Assembly: GCA_029959645.1 (NCBI GenBank)
Contig: JASCOJ010000015.1
Span: 1 to 32,977 of the forward strand
Direction: 5' to 3'
Origin: Microbacteriaceae bacterium PS02332
Lineage (GTDB): Bacteria; Actinomycetota; Actinomycetes; Actinomycetales; Microbacteriaceae
Length of the DNA stretch: 32,977 nt
In this document: positions 8,285 to 15,619 of the stretch, piece by piece
How positions within the stretch are numbered: position 1 is the stretch's first letter
Layout: every line of letters starts with the position of its first letter
Made by a program: the position numbers and the translations under genes
The notes under the pieces: model-generated
What the model was told of the DNA's origin: nothing
Databases searched by the model: none
What the model saw: the letters and a program-made list of their open reading frames with translations, nothing else

Positions 8285-8620
8285 GTGAAGTTCGCAATGG
8301 GTGCCGACACGCTCGGCCAACTCAGCAAGAAGACCGGGAGCGCCTCGCAGGACCTCGGTTCGCAGGTCAAGGCACTGCTCGCGGCGGCCGAGCCGCTGCA
8401 GGGCAAGTTCAACGGTGCCGGCCGCGCCGCGTTCGACCGCTTCAAGACGCAGTCCGACGAGGTCGCGAACGAACTCGACGGCGCCCTCGCCGCGGTCCTC
8501 GGCGGCATCGGCGGGATGAACGTCGCGTTCGGCCAGGGTGACGAGCAGATGGCGGACGACGCCACGCAGGCTTCGGGCACCGTCGACTTCGACGCCGCGC
8601 GCTTCGGCGCCGGCCGCTGA
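8285..8620 (+). CDS. WXG100/ESAT-6-like protein, FNG variant
   Basis: A 111-residue, alanine-rich, all-helical protein without cysteine, tryptophan or tyrosine. Two helices flank a turn, KFNGAGRAAFDRF (residues 41-53), which matches the WXG100 turn WxGxAxxxF with phenylalanine in place of tryptophan (F42-N43-G44). The GTG start at 8285 has GAGGGG eight bases upstream. The size, the hairpin layout, the paired second gene and the divergent EccC/EccD operon support a type VII substrate or co-substrate. The usual export motif YxxxD/E after the second helix is absent since there is no tyrosine; the tail ends VDFDAARFGAGR. The fold assignment is an inference from pattern and context. Confidence 0.75.
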   Translation: MKFAMGADTLGQLSKKTGSASQDLGSQVKALLAAAEPLQGKFNGAGRAAFDRFKTQSDEVANELDGALAAVLGGIGGMNVAFGQGDEQMADDATQASGTVDFDAARFGAGR

Positions 8621-8636
8621 GACCAGGGGGAGCACC

Positions 8637-8951
8637 ATGACCGGCAACCAGGCCGACCGCCGCGACTACGACGTCGCCGCGTCGCAGAGCGCACAGGACA
8701 ACTTCAACCGCATCGCCGCGCAGCTCGAGGCGCTCATCGACCAGCGTGACGGTGACGTCCGCGCCGCGATGTCCGACTACCAGGCCGACGGCGTCTCCGA
8801 CGAGTACCAGTCGAAGGAACTCCGCTGGAAGAACGCGGCCGCCGAGGTGCGCACGATCATCTCGACGCTGCGCACGTCGCTGCAGACGACCGACCAGACT
8901 GCGCAGCAGACGCTGCAGAAGGCCAAGAGCGCGGTCGACGGCATCGGCTGA
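8637..8951 (+). CDS. WXG100/ESAT-6-like protein, WKN variant
   Basis: A 104-residue helical protein 16 bases after the first, starting at ATG 8637 with GGGGGAG five bases upstream. Helix 1 covers about residues 16-45 and helix 2 about 66-98. The turn has ELRWKNAAAEV (W64-K65-N66), a WXG motif with asparagine in place of glycine. A YxxxE string, YQSKE, sits at 57-61, before the tryptophan instead of after helix 2. The two proteins probably form a heterodimer, as CFP-10/ESAT-6 do, but here neither partner has both canonical signals. A strong terminator follows at once, so the pair is a two-gene unit. Confidence 0.75.
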   Translation: MTGNQADRRDYDVAASQSAQDNFNRIAAQLEALIDQRDGDVRAAMSDYQADGVSDEYQSKELRWKNAAAEVRTIISTLRTSLQTTDQTAQQTLQKAKSAVDGIG

Positions 8952-8962
8952 CGGACCGCTCG

Positions 8963-8998
8963 CCGACGGCCCTCGTCCTCCGGGACGGGGGCCGTCGG
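8963..8998 (+). terminator. Intrinsic terminator hairpin after the WXG100-like pair
   Basis: A 16-bp stem (8963-8978 with 8983-8998, one T-G pair) closed by the tetraloop TCCG, 11 bases after the stop codon. There is no T-tract, as is common in high-G+C actinobacteria. Confidence 0.85.
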
Positions 8999-9013
8999 TC
9001 GTCGCCGGGCTGC

Positions 9014-9019
9014 TAGCCT
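9014..9019 (+). promoter_or_regulatory. Candidate -10 box of the tRNA-Leu gene
   Basis: TAGCCT ends nine bases before the mature tRNA 5' end, so the transcript would start about three bases upstream of it. No recognisable -35 element is present at the expected distance. Confidence 0.5.
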
Positions 9020-9028
9020 GGTGGCCTC

Positions 9029-9109
9029 GCGAGTGTGGTGGAACGGTAGACACGGGGCACTCAAAATGCTCTGCCTCACGGCGTGCGGGTTCGATTCCCG
9101 CCACTCGTA
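9029..9109 (+). tRNA. tRNA-Leu(CAA)
   Basis: An 81-base class II tRNA. The acceptor stem is GCGAGTG (9029-9035) with CACTCGT (9102-9108), with a G-T first pair and discriminator A at 9109. The D-arm has GTG/CAC. The anticodon stem is 9055-9059 with 9067-9071, around loop CTCAAAA, with anticodon CAA at 9062-9064. The long variable arm (TGCC/GGCG) is typical of Leu, Ser and Tyr tRNAs. The T-arm is GCGGG TTCGATT CCCGC. CCA is not encoded. CAA reads the UUG leucine codon, a rare codon in such a G+C-rich genome. Confidence 0.95.
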
Positions 9110-9228
9110 CAAGGACGGCTCACGGCGTGCGGGGCTCCGCACACCGAGGTTCCCGCCACTCGTACAAGGACGGCTCACGGCGTGCGGGGCTCTGCACACC
9201 GAGGTTCCCGCCACTCGTACAAGGACGG
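9075..9228 (+). repeat. Tandem repeats of the tRNA-Leu 3' end (one partial, two 55-bp units)
   Basis: The tRNA 3' end plus nine following bases (9075-9118) is followed directly by two 55-bp units, 9119-9173 and 9174-9228. Each repeats the variable-arm/T-stem sequence CTCACGGCGTGCGGG and the 3' block TTCCCGCCACTCGTACAAGG plus ACGG. In both units the T-loop is replaced by an 18-base segment that starts a small hairpin, TGCGG-GGCT-CCGCA. The two units differ at a single base (C 9138, T 9193); the change turns a G-C pair into G-T and so keeps the hairpin. The layout resembles the rtT repeats behind E. coli tyrT. Confidence 0.92.
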
Positions 9229-9253
9229 CTCGGCACGCGGAACGTCGGTCTAG

Positions 9254-9259
9254 TAGGCT
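9254..9259 (+). promoter_or_regulatory. -10 box of the response regulator, leaderless type
   Basis: TAGGCT lies seven bases before the GTG start, so transcription should begin at or next to the start codon. There is no ribosome-binding site, which fits a leaderless mRNA. Confidence 0.6.
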
Positions 9260-9266
9260 CTCCGTC

Positions 9267-9872
9267 GTGAGTGACACAGAAGCAACTGCAACAGCACCGC
9301 GTCGCGTCGTCGTGGCCGAGGACGAGTCGCTCATCCGTCTCGACATCGTCGAGATCCTCCGCGACAACGGGTTCGACGTCGTCGGTGAGGCCGGTGACGG
9401 CGAGACCGCCGTGGCCCTCGCCACCGACCTGCGTCCCGACCTCGTCATCATGGACGTCAAAATGCCCCAGCTCGACGGCATCTCCGCGGCCGAGAAGCTG
9501 TCGAAGAACCACATCGCCCCCGTCGTGCTCCTCACCGCGTTCAGCCAGAAGGAACTCGTCGAGCGGGCGACCGAGGCCGGCGCACTCGCCTACGTCGTGA
9601 AGCCCTTCACCCCGAACGACCTGCTCCCCGCGATCGAGATCGCCCTCTCGCGGTACCAGCAGATCATCACGCTCGAGACCGAGGTCGCCGACCTCGTCGA
9701 GCGCTTCGAGACCCGCAAGCTCGTCGACCGCGCCAAGGGCCTGCTCAACGAGAAGATGGGCCTCACCGAGCCCGAGGCGTTCCGCTGGATCCAGAAGGCG
9801 TCGATGGACCGCCGCCTCACGATGCACGACGTCGCCAAGGCGATCATCGAGCAGCTCAGCGCGAAGAAGTAG
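9267..9872 (+). CDS. pdtaR: PdtaR-type response regulator with ANTAR RNA-binding domain
   Basis: A 201-residue two-component regulator that acts on RNA. The receiver domain (about 12-125) has the acidic pocket AEDE (17-20), phosphoacceptor D63 in VIMDVKMPQLDG, the conserved T90 in LLTAF and K112 in VVKPF. A coiled linker leads to an ANTAR domain (about 130-195: RKLVDRAKGLL, then LTEPEAFRWIQKASM). ANTAR domains bind paired hexaloop hairpins and prevent termination. The orthologue in M. tuberculosis (Rv1626, PdtaR) also lies near polA and is phosphorylated by the sensor PdtaS, which is not in this window. The start at GTG 9267 gives the family N-terminus and suits the leaderless promoter; frames upstream read into the tRNA repeats and are rejected. 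Confidence 0.92.
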   Translation: MSDTEATATAPRRVVVAEDESLIRLDIVEILRDNGFDVVGEAGDGETAVALATDLRPDLVIMDVKMPQLDGISAAEKLSKNHIAPVVLLTAFSQKELVERATEAGALAYVVKPFTPNDLLPAIEIALSRYQQIITLETEVADLVERFETRKLVDRAKGLLNEKMGLTEPEAFRWIQKASMDRRLTMHDVAKAIIEQLSAKK

Positions 9873-9889
9873 TCGACTCCTCGACCGAC

Positions 9890-9928
9890 ACGGAAGGCGT
9901 CGCCCCGCACCGGGGCGGCGCCTTCCGT
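9890..9928 (+). terminator. Intrinsic terminator after the response regulator
   Basis: An 18-bp stem (9890-9907 with 9911-9928, one T-G pair) with loop CAC, starting 17 bases past the stop. Part of the right arm is repeated just downstream (CCTTCCGTC...CGGC at about 9920-9955), so a second pairing is possible. Confidence 0.88.
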
Positions 9929-9976
9929 CGTCCGGCCGCCTTCCGTCCGGCCCCGACCACCTGGCAGGGTGGGGGG

Positions 9977-10444
9977 ATGGACGACGTGGTGATCCGGGCC
10001 TCCCGGACGGAGGACCTGCCGACGGTGGCCGACCTGCGGTGGCGGTGGAGCGTGGACGAGGACGGCGCTGCGCCGGCCGGCACGCCCGAGGCCTTCCGGC
10101 GGGCGATGACGGCCTTCGCGCTCGACCACGCCGAGACGCACCGGTGTGTCGTGGCCGAGCAGGACGGCGTCGTGGTCGGCATGGCGTGGCTGGCGATCGT
10201 GGCCCGGCCGCCGACGCCGGACCGGCCGGAGCGGACCACCGCCGACGTCCAGACCGTCTACGTCGCGCCGGAGGCCCGGGGACGCGGCGTCGCGCAGCGG
10301 CTCGTCGCGGCGCTGCTCGAGGGCGCGGTGGAGGCCGGGGTGGAGCGCACGACGGTGCACTCGAGCGTGGTCGGCGAGCCGCTCTACCGGCGGCTCGGGT
10401 TCGGCGACGCGCGTCGCCTCCTGCAGCTGCCGCCGGAGGACTGA
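9977..10444 (+). CDS. GNAT family N-acetyltransferase
   Basis: A 155-residue protein that by family moves an acetyl group from acetyl-CoA to an unknown amine. Motif A, VYVAPEARGRGVAQRLV (about residues 94-110), includes the acetyl-CoA pyrophosphate-binding RGRGVA loop. The preceding strand CVVAEQDGVVVGMAWLAI and the C-terminal LYRRLGFG are also typical of the fold. The ATG at 9977 follows CAGGGT-GGGGGG, a weak leaderless-type -10 with C in place of the first T. It runs towards the thioesterase gene with 24 bases between the stops. The substrate cannot be told from sequence. Confidence 0.85.
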   Translation: MDDVVIRASRTEDLPTVADLRWRWSVDEDGAAPAGTPEAFRRAMTAFALDHAETHRCVVAEQDGVVVGMAWLAIVARPPTPDRPERTTADVQTVYVAPEARGRGVAQRLVAALLEGAVEAGVERTTVHSSVVGEPLYRRLGFGDARRLLQLPPED

Positions 10445-10468
10445 GCGCCCGGCGCCGTACCGCGGTCG

Positions 10469-10915
10469 TCAGCGGGCGTCGCGGATGATGTTCGTGATGC
10501 GCACGGTCGAGCAGCGTCGACCCTCGTCGTCGGTGAGGACGATCTCGTGCGTGGTGAGCGTCCCGCCCAGGTGGATCGCCGTGCAGGTGCCGGTCACTCG
10601 CCCGCTCGTCGCACTGCGGGAGTGCGATGCGCTCAGCTCGATGCCCATGGCGTAGCGGCCGGGACCGGCGTGGATGTTCGCCGCCATCGATCCGAGGCTC
10701 TCGGCGAGGACGACGTAGGCACCACCGTGCAGCAGTCCGACGGGCTGCCGGTTGCCCTCCACCGGGATGCTCGCGACGGCACGCTCGGCGGAGAGCTCGG
10801 TGAAGACCATGCCCATCTTCTCCGCGAGCTCGCCCATGCCGCGCTCGGCGTACTCGCCGAGGCCCTCGGGGGAGCCGGTCACCACGGCGGCGTCGGCGGG
10901 GGTGGCGTCGGTCAT
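10469..10915 (-). CDS. PaaI-type hotdog-fold acyl-CoA thioesterase
   Basis: A 148-residue hotdog protein. The catalytic segment is NRQPVGLLHGGAYVVLAESL (about residues 55-74), matching the PaaI/YbgC-like pattern in which Asn and His-Gly-Gly hold the thioester and the acidic residue on the following helix is catalytic. The C-terminal strands GIELSASHSR and TTHEIVLTDDEGR complete the fold. It hydrolyses acyl- or aryl-CoA esters; the substrate is unknown. ATG 10915 has GAGGAG five bases upstream. The frame extends further upstream but without a better site. The gene is divergent from polA with 101 bases between. Confidence 0.88.
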   Translation of the reverse strand: MTDATPADAAVVTGSPEGLGEYAERGMGELAEKMGMVFTELSAERAVASIPVEGNRQPVGLLHGGAYVVLAESLGSMAANIHAGPGRYAMGIELSASHSRSATSGRVTGTCTAIHLGGTLTTHEIVLTDDEGRRCSTVRITNIIRDAR

Positions 10916-11004
10916 GCGGGCTCCTCGGGCGGTGGTCCGGCCCGGGACCCGTCCCGTGACCCCGGCCCTCGGCCGGAGCCCGGCGCGCCGTCGGGGGCCG
11001 TCGG

Positions 11005-11010
11005 TAGGCT
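11005..11010 (+). promoter_or_regulatory. -10 box of polA, leaderless type
   Basis: TAGGCT six bases before the GTG start, the same hexamer as for the response regulator. No ribosome site lies between them, so a leaderless transcript is likely. Confidence 0.6.
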
Positions 11011-11016
11011 GTCCGG

Positions 11017-13689
11017 GTGTCGGACTCCGCAAAGCCTACCCTCATGGTCATCGACGGCCACTCGCTCGCGTTCCGGGCGTTCTACGCCCTGCCGGTCGAC
11101 AGTTTCGTGAACCGCGAGGGGCAGCACACGAACGCCATCCACGGCTTCATCTCGATGCTGCTCATGCTCCTGCAGCGCGAGAAGCCGACGCACCTGGCGG
11201 TCGCGTTCGACATCTCCCGCTTCTCGTTCCGCACGCGGGAGTACGAGGACTACAAGGGCACGCGCTCCGAGACCCCGGCCGAGTTCAAGGGCCAGATCCC
11301 GCTCCTGCAGCAGGCGCTCGAGGCGATGGGCATCACCACCGTCACGAAGGAGGACTTCGAGGCGGACGACATCCTCGCGACCCTCTCGAAGCAGGGCTCC
11401 GACCAGGGTTTCCAGGTCTACGTGGTCTCCGGCGACCGCGACTCGATCCAACTCGTGAACGACGACGTCACACTGCTGTACCCGTCCGTCCGCGGCGTCT
11501 CCGAGCTCACCCGCTACGACCGCGACAAGGTGTACGAGCGCTACGGCATCGAACCCCACCAGTACCCGGACGTCGCCGCGCTCGTCGGCGAGACCAGCGA
11601 CAACCTCATCGGCATCGACAAGGTCGGCGAGAAGACGGCCGTGAAGTGGGTCACGCAGTACGGCTCGCTCGAGGGTGTCCTCGAGCACGCCGACGAGATC
11701 AAGGGCGTCGTCGGGAACAACCTCCGCGAGCAGCGGGACCGCGCCGTCCGGAACCGCAAGCTGAACCGGCTCGTCACCGACGTCGAGCTCCCGGTCGGCC
11801 CCGCCGACGTGGCACTGCGTCCGATCGACGAGGAGGCCGTGCGGGAGCTCTTCGCGAAGCTCCAGTTCCGGACGCTGCTCGACCGCGTGTTCAAGGTCGC
11901 CGGGAACGGTGAGCCGGCCGCAGCGGGTGACGCCGAGGGCGTCGTCGAGGCCGGTGGCCCGACCCCGCCGCCGGTCGCCACGCTCATCGACGAGGAGCTC
12001 GGGCACTGGCTCGCACGGAAGGACGCGGCGTCGTCGGAGAACGGCTACGGCGTCGCGGTCGAGGTGATCGACGGCCGACTCAGCGCGATCGGCATCGCCA
12101 CGCACGACGAGGCCGTGCTGGTGCCCGGCGGGAGCGGCGCGAAGGACTACGAGCAGCTCGCGGCCTGGTTCGCGTCGGACGCGCCGAAGCACTTCCACGA
12201 CGCCAAGGCGGCGATCAAGGCGCTCGGCACGGCGGACATCACCGTCGGTGGCGTCGCCGGTGACGCCCGGATCATGGGGTGGCTCGCGAACCCCGGCAAG
12301 CAGGGGCAGCCGCTCGGCGACCTCGTCTACCAGGAGCTCGGCGAGGAGCTGCCGACCGGCGACCCGAACCAGCTCGTGCCCGAGACCGAACCGGTGAACG
12401 TCGGCGTGCACGCCTGGTACGTCCTCCGGGTTGCGACGGCCCTCCGCGCCCGGATCGACGCTGGCTCGCTCGGTGTCCTCGACGACATCGAGCTGCCGCT
12501 CACCGCGGTGCTCGCGCGGATGGAGACCACGGGCGTCGGCATCGACCGGCCCGTGCTCACCGGGCTCTCGCACGAGCTCGGGGAGCGCGCCGCCGAGCTC
12601 GCGCAGCAGGCCTTCGCCGAGATCGGGCACGAGGTGAACCTCGGGTCGCCGAAGCAGCTGCAGGAGGTCCTCTTCACCGAGTTGGCGATGCCGAAGACCC
12701 GCAAGACGAAGACGGGCTTCTCGACCGACGCCGCGAGCCTGGCCGACCTGCAGGACCAGCACCCGCACCCGTTCCTCGGACTTCTGCTGCAGCACCGCGA
12801 CGCCACGAAGCTCCGCCAGATCGTCGACACGCTCGACGCCGCGGTCGTCGACGGCCGCATCCACACCCGGTACGAGCAGACCGGCACGAGCACCGGGCGG
12901 GTCTCCTCGACCGACCCGAACCTCCAGAACATCCCGGTCAAGACCGCCGTCGGGCGGCGCATCCGCTCGGCGTTCGCGGTCGCGGAGCCGTACACGACGC
13001 TCCTCACGGCCGACTACTCGCAGATCGAGATGCGCATCATGGCGCACCTCTCCGGTGACCCGGGGCTCATCCAGGCCTTCAACGAGGGCGAGGACCTGCA
13101 CCGCTTCGTCGGCGCCCGCGTCTTCGGTGTCGAGCCGGCGGACGTGAGCCCGGAGATGCGCACGAAGGTGAAGGCGATGTCGTACGGGCTCGCGTACGGC
13201 CTCAGCGCGTTCGGCCTGTCGAAGCAGCTGCGCATCGAGCAGAGCGAGGCCCGGACGCTCATGGGCGAGTACTTCGCCCGGTTCGGCGCCGTGCGCGACT
13301 ACCTGCGGAACGTCGTCGAGCAGGCGCGGGAGGCCGGGTACACCGAGACGATCTTCGGGCGTCGTCGGCCGTTCCCCGACCTGAAGAGCCCGAACCGCGT
13401 GCTGCGCGAGAACGCCGAGCGCGCCGCCCTGAACGCGCCCATCCAGGGCTCCGCCGCCGACATCATGAAGATCGCGATGCTCGGGGTGGACGCCGACCTG
13501 CGCGACGGTGCGATGGGGTCCCGGCTGCTCCTGCAGGTGCACGACGAGCTCATCCTCGAGGTCGCACCGGGGGAGCAGGACCGGGTCGAGGAGATCCTGC
13601 GCACCCGGATGGGCGGGGCCGCGGAACTCACCGTGCCGCTGGACGTGTCGGTGGGCGTCGGGTCGAACTGGGAGTCCGCCGCGCACTGA
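11017..13689 (+). CDS. polA: DNA polymerase I (5' nuclease active, 3'-5' exonuclease site degenerate)
   Basis: An 890-residue family A polymerase for Okazaki-fragment maturation and gap filling after excision repair. The N-terminal 5' nuclease/flap domain (1 to about 300) has LMVIDGHSLAFRAFYAL, FEADDILATL and SGDRDSIQL. The middle domain (about 320-490) lacks the metal-binding D and E: where E. coli has DTET the sequence reads GVAVEVIDG, and the later Asp positions are also lost, so proofreading is probably absent, as in M. tuberculosis Pol I. The polymerase motifs are intact: A, TADYSQIEMR (about 665); B, RTKVKAMSYGLAYG (about 715); C, QVHDELILE (about 839). The position equivalent to E. coli F762 is tyrosine (Y723). 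It lies near uvrB, uvrA and uvrC, its partners in repair. Confidence 0.97.
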   Translation: MSDSAKPTLMVIDGHSLAFRAFYALPVDSFVNREGQHTNAIHGFISMLLMLLQREKPTHLAVAFDISRFSFRTREYEDYKGTRSETPAEFKGQIPLLQQALEAMGITTVTKEDFEADDILATLSKQGSDQGFQVYVVSGDRDSIQLVNDDVTLLYPSVRGVSELTRYDRDKVYERYGIEPHQYPDVAALVGETSDNLIGIDKVGEKTAVKWVTQYGSLEGVLEHADEIKGVVGNNLREQRDRAVRNRKLNRLVTDVELPVGPADVALRPIDEEAVRELFAKLQFRTLLDRVFKVAGNGEPAAAGDAEGVVEAGGPTPPPVATLIDEELGHWLARKDAASSENGYGVAVEVIDGRLSAIGIATHDEAVLVPGGSGAKDYEQLAAWFASDAPKHFHDAKAAIKALGTADITVGGVAGDARIMGWLANPGKQGQPLGDLVYQELGEELPTGDPNQLVPETEPVNVGVHAWYVLRVATALRARIDAGSLGVLDDIELPLTAVLARMETTGVGIDRPVLTGLSHELGERAAELAQQAFAEIGHEVNLGSPKQLQEVLFTELAMPKTRKTKTGFSTDAASLADLQDQHPHPFLGLLLQHRDATKLRQIVDTLDAAVVDGRIHTRYEQTGTSTGRVSSTDPNLQNIPVKTAVGRRIRSAFAVAEPYTTLLTADYSQIEMRIMAHLSGDPGLIQAFNEGEDLHRFVGARVFGVEPADVSPEMRTKVKAMSYGLAYGLSAFGLSKQLRIEQSEARTLMGEYFARFGAVRDYLRNVVEQAREAGYTETIFGRRRPFPDLKSPNRVLRENAERAALNAPIQGSAADIMKIAMLGVDADLRDGAMGSRLLLQVHDELILEVAPGEQDRVEEILRTRMGGAAELTVPLDVSVGVGSNWESAAH

Positions 13690-13746
13690 CCCGCACGCGT
13701 GCGCGCCGCGGACCGACGGCTGCTGCGGCCCCTCGGGACGGCTCGG

Positions 13747-13752
13747 TAGGGT
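13747..13752 (+). promoter_or_regulatory. -10 box of the DUF885 gene, leaderless type
   Basis: TAGGGT seven bases before the ATG at 13760, with no ribosome site. No clear terminator separates this gene from polA, whose stop is 70 bases upstream; only a short GC-rich palindrome (GCACGCGTGC) is seen. Confidence 0.55.
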
Positions 13753-13759
13753 CGAGGGC

Positions 13760-15439
13760 ATGACCGATGACCGCCCCGTCCGCCAGCCCTCCGCCGTCGA
13801 CCGGGTCGCCGAGGAGTGGGTGACCACCCTCGTCGACCTCGACCCGACCGTCGCGACGTACATCGGTGCGCCCGGCCGGACCGACGCGTACGGCGACACC
13901 TCGCCCGCCGGTGCCGCCGCGCAGGCCGACGCCGCCCGGGCCGCCCGCCGCGCCCTCGACGCCGCCGAGACCACCGACGACGTCGACCGCGTCACCCGCA
14001 CCGACCTGGGGGCCGAGCTCGACCTGGTCGTCGAGTCGTACGAGCGGAAGCTGCACCTGCGCGACCTCAACGTCATCCAGAGCCCGGCGCAGTCGCTCCG
14101 TGACGTGCTCGACCTCATGCCGACGGCGACGGCGGACGACTGGCAGGACATCGCCGGCCGCCTGCACGCGCTCCCGGACGCGCTCGAGGGACACCGCGAG
14201 ACCCTGCTCGAGGGCACCCGCGAGGGCGTCACCCCGGCGAAGCGCCAGGTCGAGCTCGTCGCCGAGCAGGCCGGGCGCAACGGGGACCCGGACGGCTTCT
14301 TCCGGCAGTTCACCGAGGGCGCGGTGCTCGAGGGCGGGGCTCCCGTCCCGGAGTCCCTGCGGGCCGAGCTGGCGCGTGGGGCCGAGGTCGCCGCGGCGGC
14401 GTACCGGTCGCTCGGGCAGTTCCTCCAGCACGAGCTCCTGCCGCTCGCCACCCCGGTGGACGCCGTCGGACGTGAGGACTACGAGCTGCACTCCCGCCGC
14501 TTCCTCGGCGCGGTCGTCGACCTCGACGAGACGTACGAGTGGGGCATCGAGGAGCTCGCCCGCATGCGGGACGAGCAGGAGCGCATCGCCGACCGCATCG
14601 AGTCCGGTGCGAGCGTCGCCCGCGCGATCGAGCTCCTCGACGCCGACCCGGCGCGGACCCTGCACGGTACCGACGCCCTCCAGCGGTGGATGCAGGAGAC
14701 GAGCGACGCGTCGATCCGCGCGATGGACGGCGTCTACTTCGACATCGCCGACCCGATCAAGCGCCTGGAGTGCCGGATCGCGCCGACGCAGGAGGGCGGG
14801 ATCTACTACACCGGCCCGTCCGACGACTTCTCCCGCGCCGGACGCATGTGGTGGTCCGTCCCGAAGGGCGTGACGGAGTTCGGCACGTGGCGTGAGAAGA
14901 CCACGGTGTACCACGAGGGCGTCCCGGGGCACCACCTGCAGATCAGCCAGGCGGTGCACAACCGCGGGCAGCTGAACACGTGGCGCCGCCAGCTCGCCGG
15001 ACCCTCGGGCCACGTGGAGGGCTGGGCGCTGTACGCCGAGCGCCTCATGGAGCAGCTCGGGTTCCTCGACGACGACGGCGACCGCCTCGGCATGCTCGAC
15101 GGACAGCGGATGCGTGCGGCCCGTGTCGTGCTGGACATCGGCGTGCACCTGCAGAAGACGAACCCCGACGGCGGTGGCTGGACGTGGGAGTACGCGCTCG
15201 ACTTCATGGGCCAGAACGTCAACATGGACCCCGCCTTCGTGCAGTTCGAGGTCGCCCGGTACTTCGGGTGGCCCGGACAGGCGCCGTCGTACAAGGTCGG
15301 TCAGCGCGTGTGGGAGTCGATCCGCGACGAGGTGCGTGCCCGCGAGGGTGCGGACTTCGACCTCAAGGCGTTCCACCACCGCGCGCTCGCGCTCGGCGGG
15401 GTCGGCCTCGACACGCTGCGGTCGGCCCTGCTCGGTTAG
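13760..15439 (+). CDS. DUF885 family metallopeptidase-like protein
   Basis: A 559-residue cytosolic protein without signal peptide. It carries YHEGVPGHHLQ (about residues 383-393), the HExxPGHH zinc-site motif of DUF885, and about 35 residues later GHVEGWALYAERL, whose glutamate is the likely third ligand. WTWEYALDFMGQ and QAPSYKVGQ near the C-terminus are also typical of the family. DUF885 belongs to the peptidase MA (gluzincin) clan; substrates are poorly known, so peptidase activity is inferred from the motif. The gene sits between polA and rpsA and ends on the -35 element of rpsA. Confidence 0.88.
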   Translation: MTDDRPVRQPSAVDRVAEEWVTTLVDLDPTVATYIGAPGRTDAYGDTSPAGAAAQADAARAARRALDAAETTDDVDRVTRTDLGAELDLVVESYERKLHLRDLNVIQSPAQSLRDVLDLMPTATADDWQDIAGRLHALPDALEGHRETLLEGTREGVTPAKRQVELVAEQAGRNGDPDGFFRQFTEGAVLEGGAPVPESLRAELARGAEVAAAAYRSLGQFLQHELLPLATPVDAVGREDYELHSRRFLGAVVDLDETYEWGIEELARMRDEQERIADRIESGASVARAIELLDADPARTLHGTDALQRWMQETSDASIRAMDGVYFDIADPIKRLECRIAPTQEGGIYYTGPSDDFSRAGRMWWSVPKGVTEFGTWREKTTVYHEGVPGHHLQISQAVHNRGQLNTWRRQLAGPSGHVEGWALYAERLMEQLGFLDDDGDRLGMLDGQRMRAARVVLDIGVHLQKTNPDGGGWTWEYALDFMGQNVNMDPAFVQFEVARYFGWPGQAPSYKVGQRVWESIRDEVRAREGADFDLKAFHHRALALGGVGLDTLRSALLG

Positions 15440-15468
15440 TTGTGGGCCCAGCCACGGCCCGATAGACT
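15440..15468 (+). promoter_or_regulatory. rpsA promoter (TTGTGG-N17-TAGACT)
   Basis: TTGTGG at 15440-15445, directly after the preceding stop codon, and TAGACT at 15463-15468 with an exact 17-base spacer. This is one of the best two-box promoters in the window, as expected for a ribosomal protein gene. Start expected near 15475. Confidence 0.7.
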
Positions 15469-15474
15469 CGAGCG

Positions 15475-15619
15475 GCGCAAACCGCGCCAACAACACTCAC
15501 CGCCATGGTGGCTCGCACCGGTACTCCGAGGGATTCGTCCTGACGGGTCCGGCTCGCGGACCGGGGGTCGCTCCCTCGCCGCCACGGCCCGACATCTGTC
15601 CGTTCGGAGCAATCTCTAC
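15475..15619 (+). promoter_or_regulatory. Long 5' leader of rpsA
   Basis: About 145 untranslated bases where neighbouring genes are leaderless. It contains a hairpin 15546-15551/15557-15562 (GGTCCG with CGGACC), an internal ATG at 15505 and a GGAG ten bases before the rpsA start. S1 represses its own translation through its leader in E. coli; a similar control here is a plausible but unproven inference. Confidence 0.5.

Noticed and set aside
1-8951. Type VII locus as an island integrated at the tRNA-Leu
   Set aside because: Integration at a tRNA places the element on the 3' side; the locus lies on the 5' side, no integrase is present and no att copy is seen at its far end within the window.
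9119-9228. CRISPR array
   Set aside because: The two units are contiguous with no unique spacers, and each is explained as a copy of the tRNA 3' end.
8951-9267. Long frame joining the tRNA region and repeats to the response regulator
   Set aside because: The frame runs through the tRNA and its repeats by chance; the leaderless -10 at 9254-9259 and the family N-terminus place the start at 9267.
10912-14451. Open frame of 1179 codons on the minus strand opposite polA
   Set aside because: It is antisense to intact polymerase motifs and rich in Arg, Glu, Asp and Val; only the unrelated thioesterase beyond its end is real.
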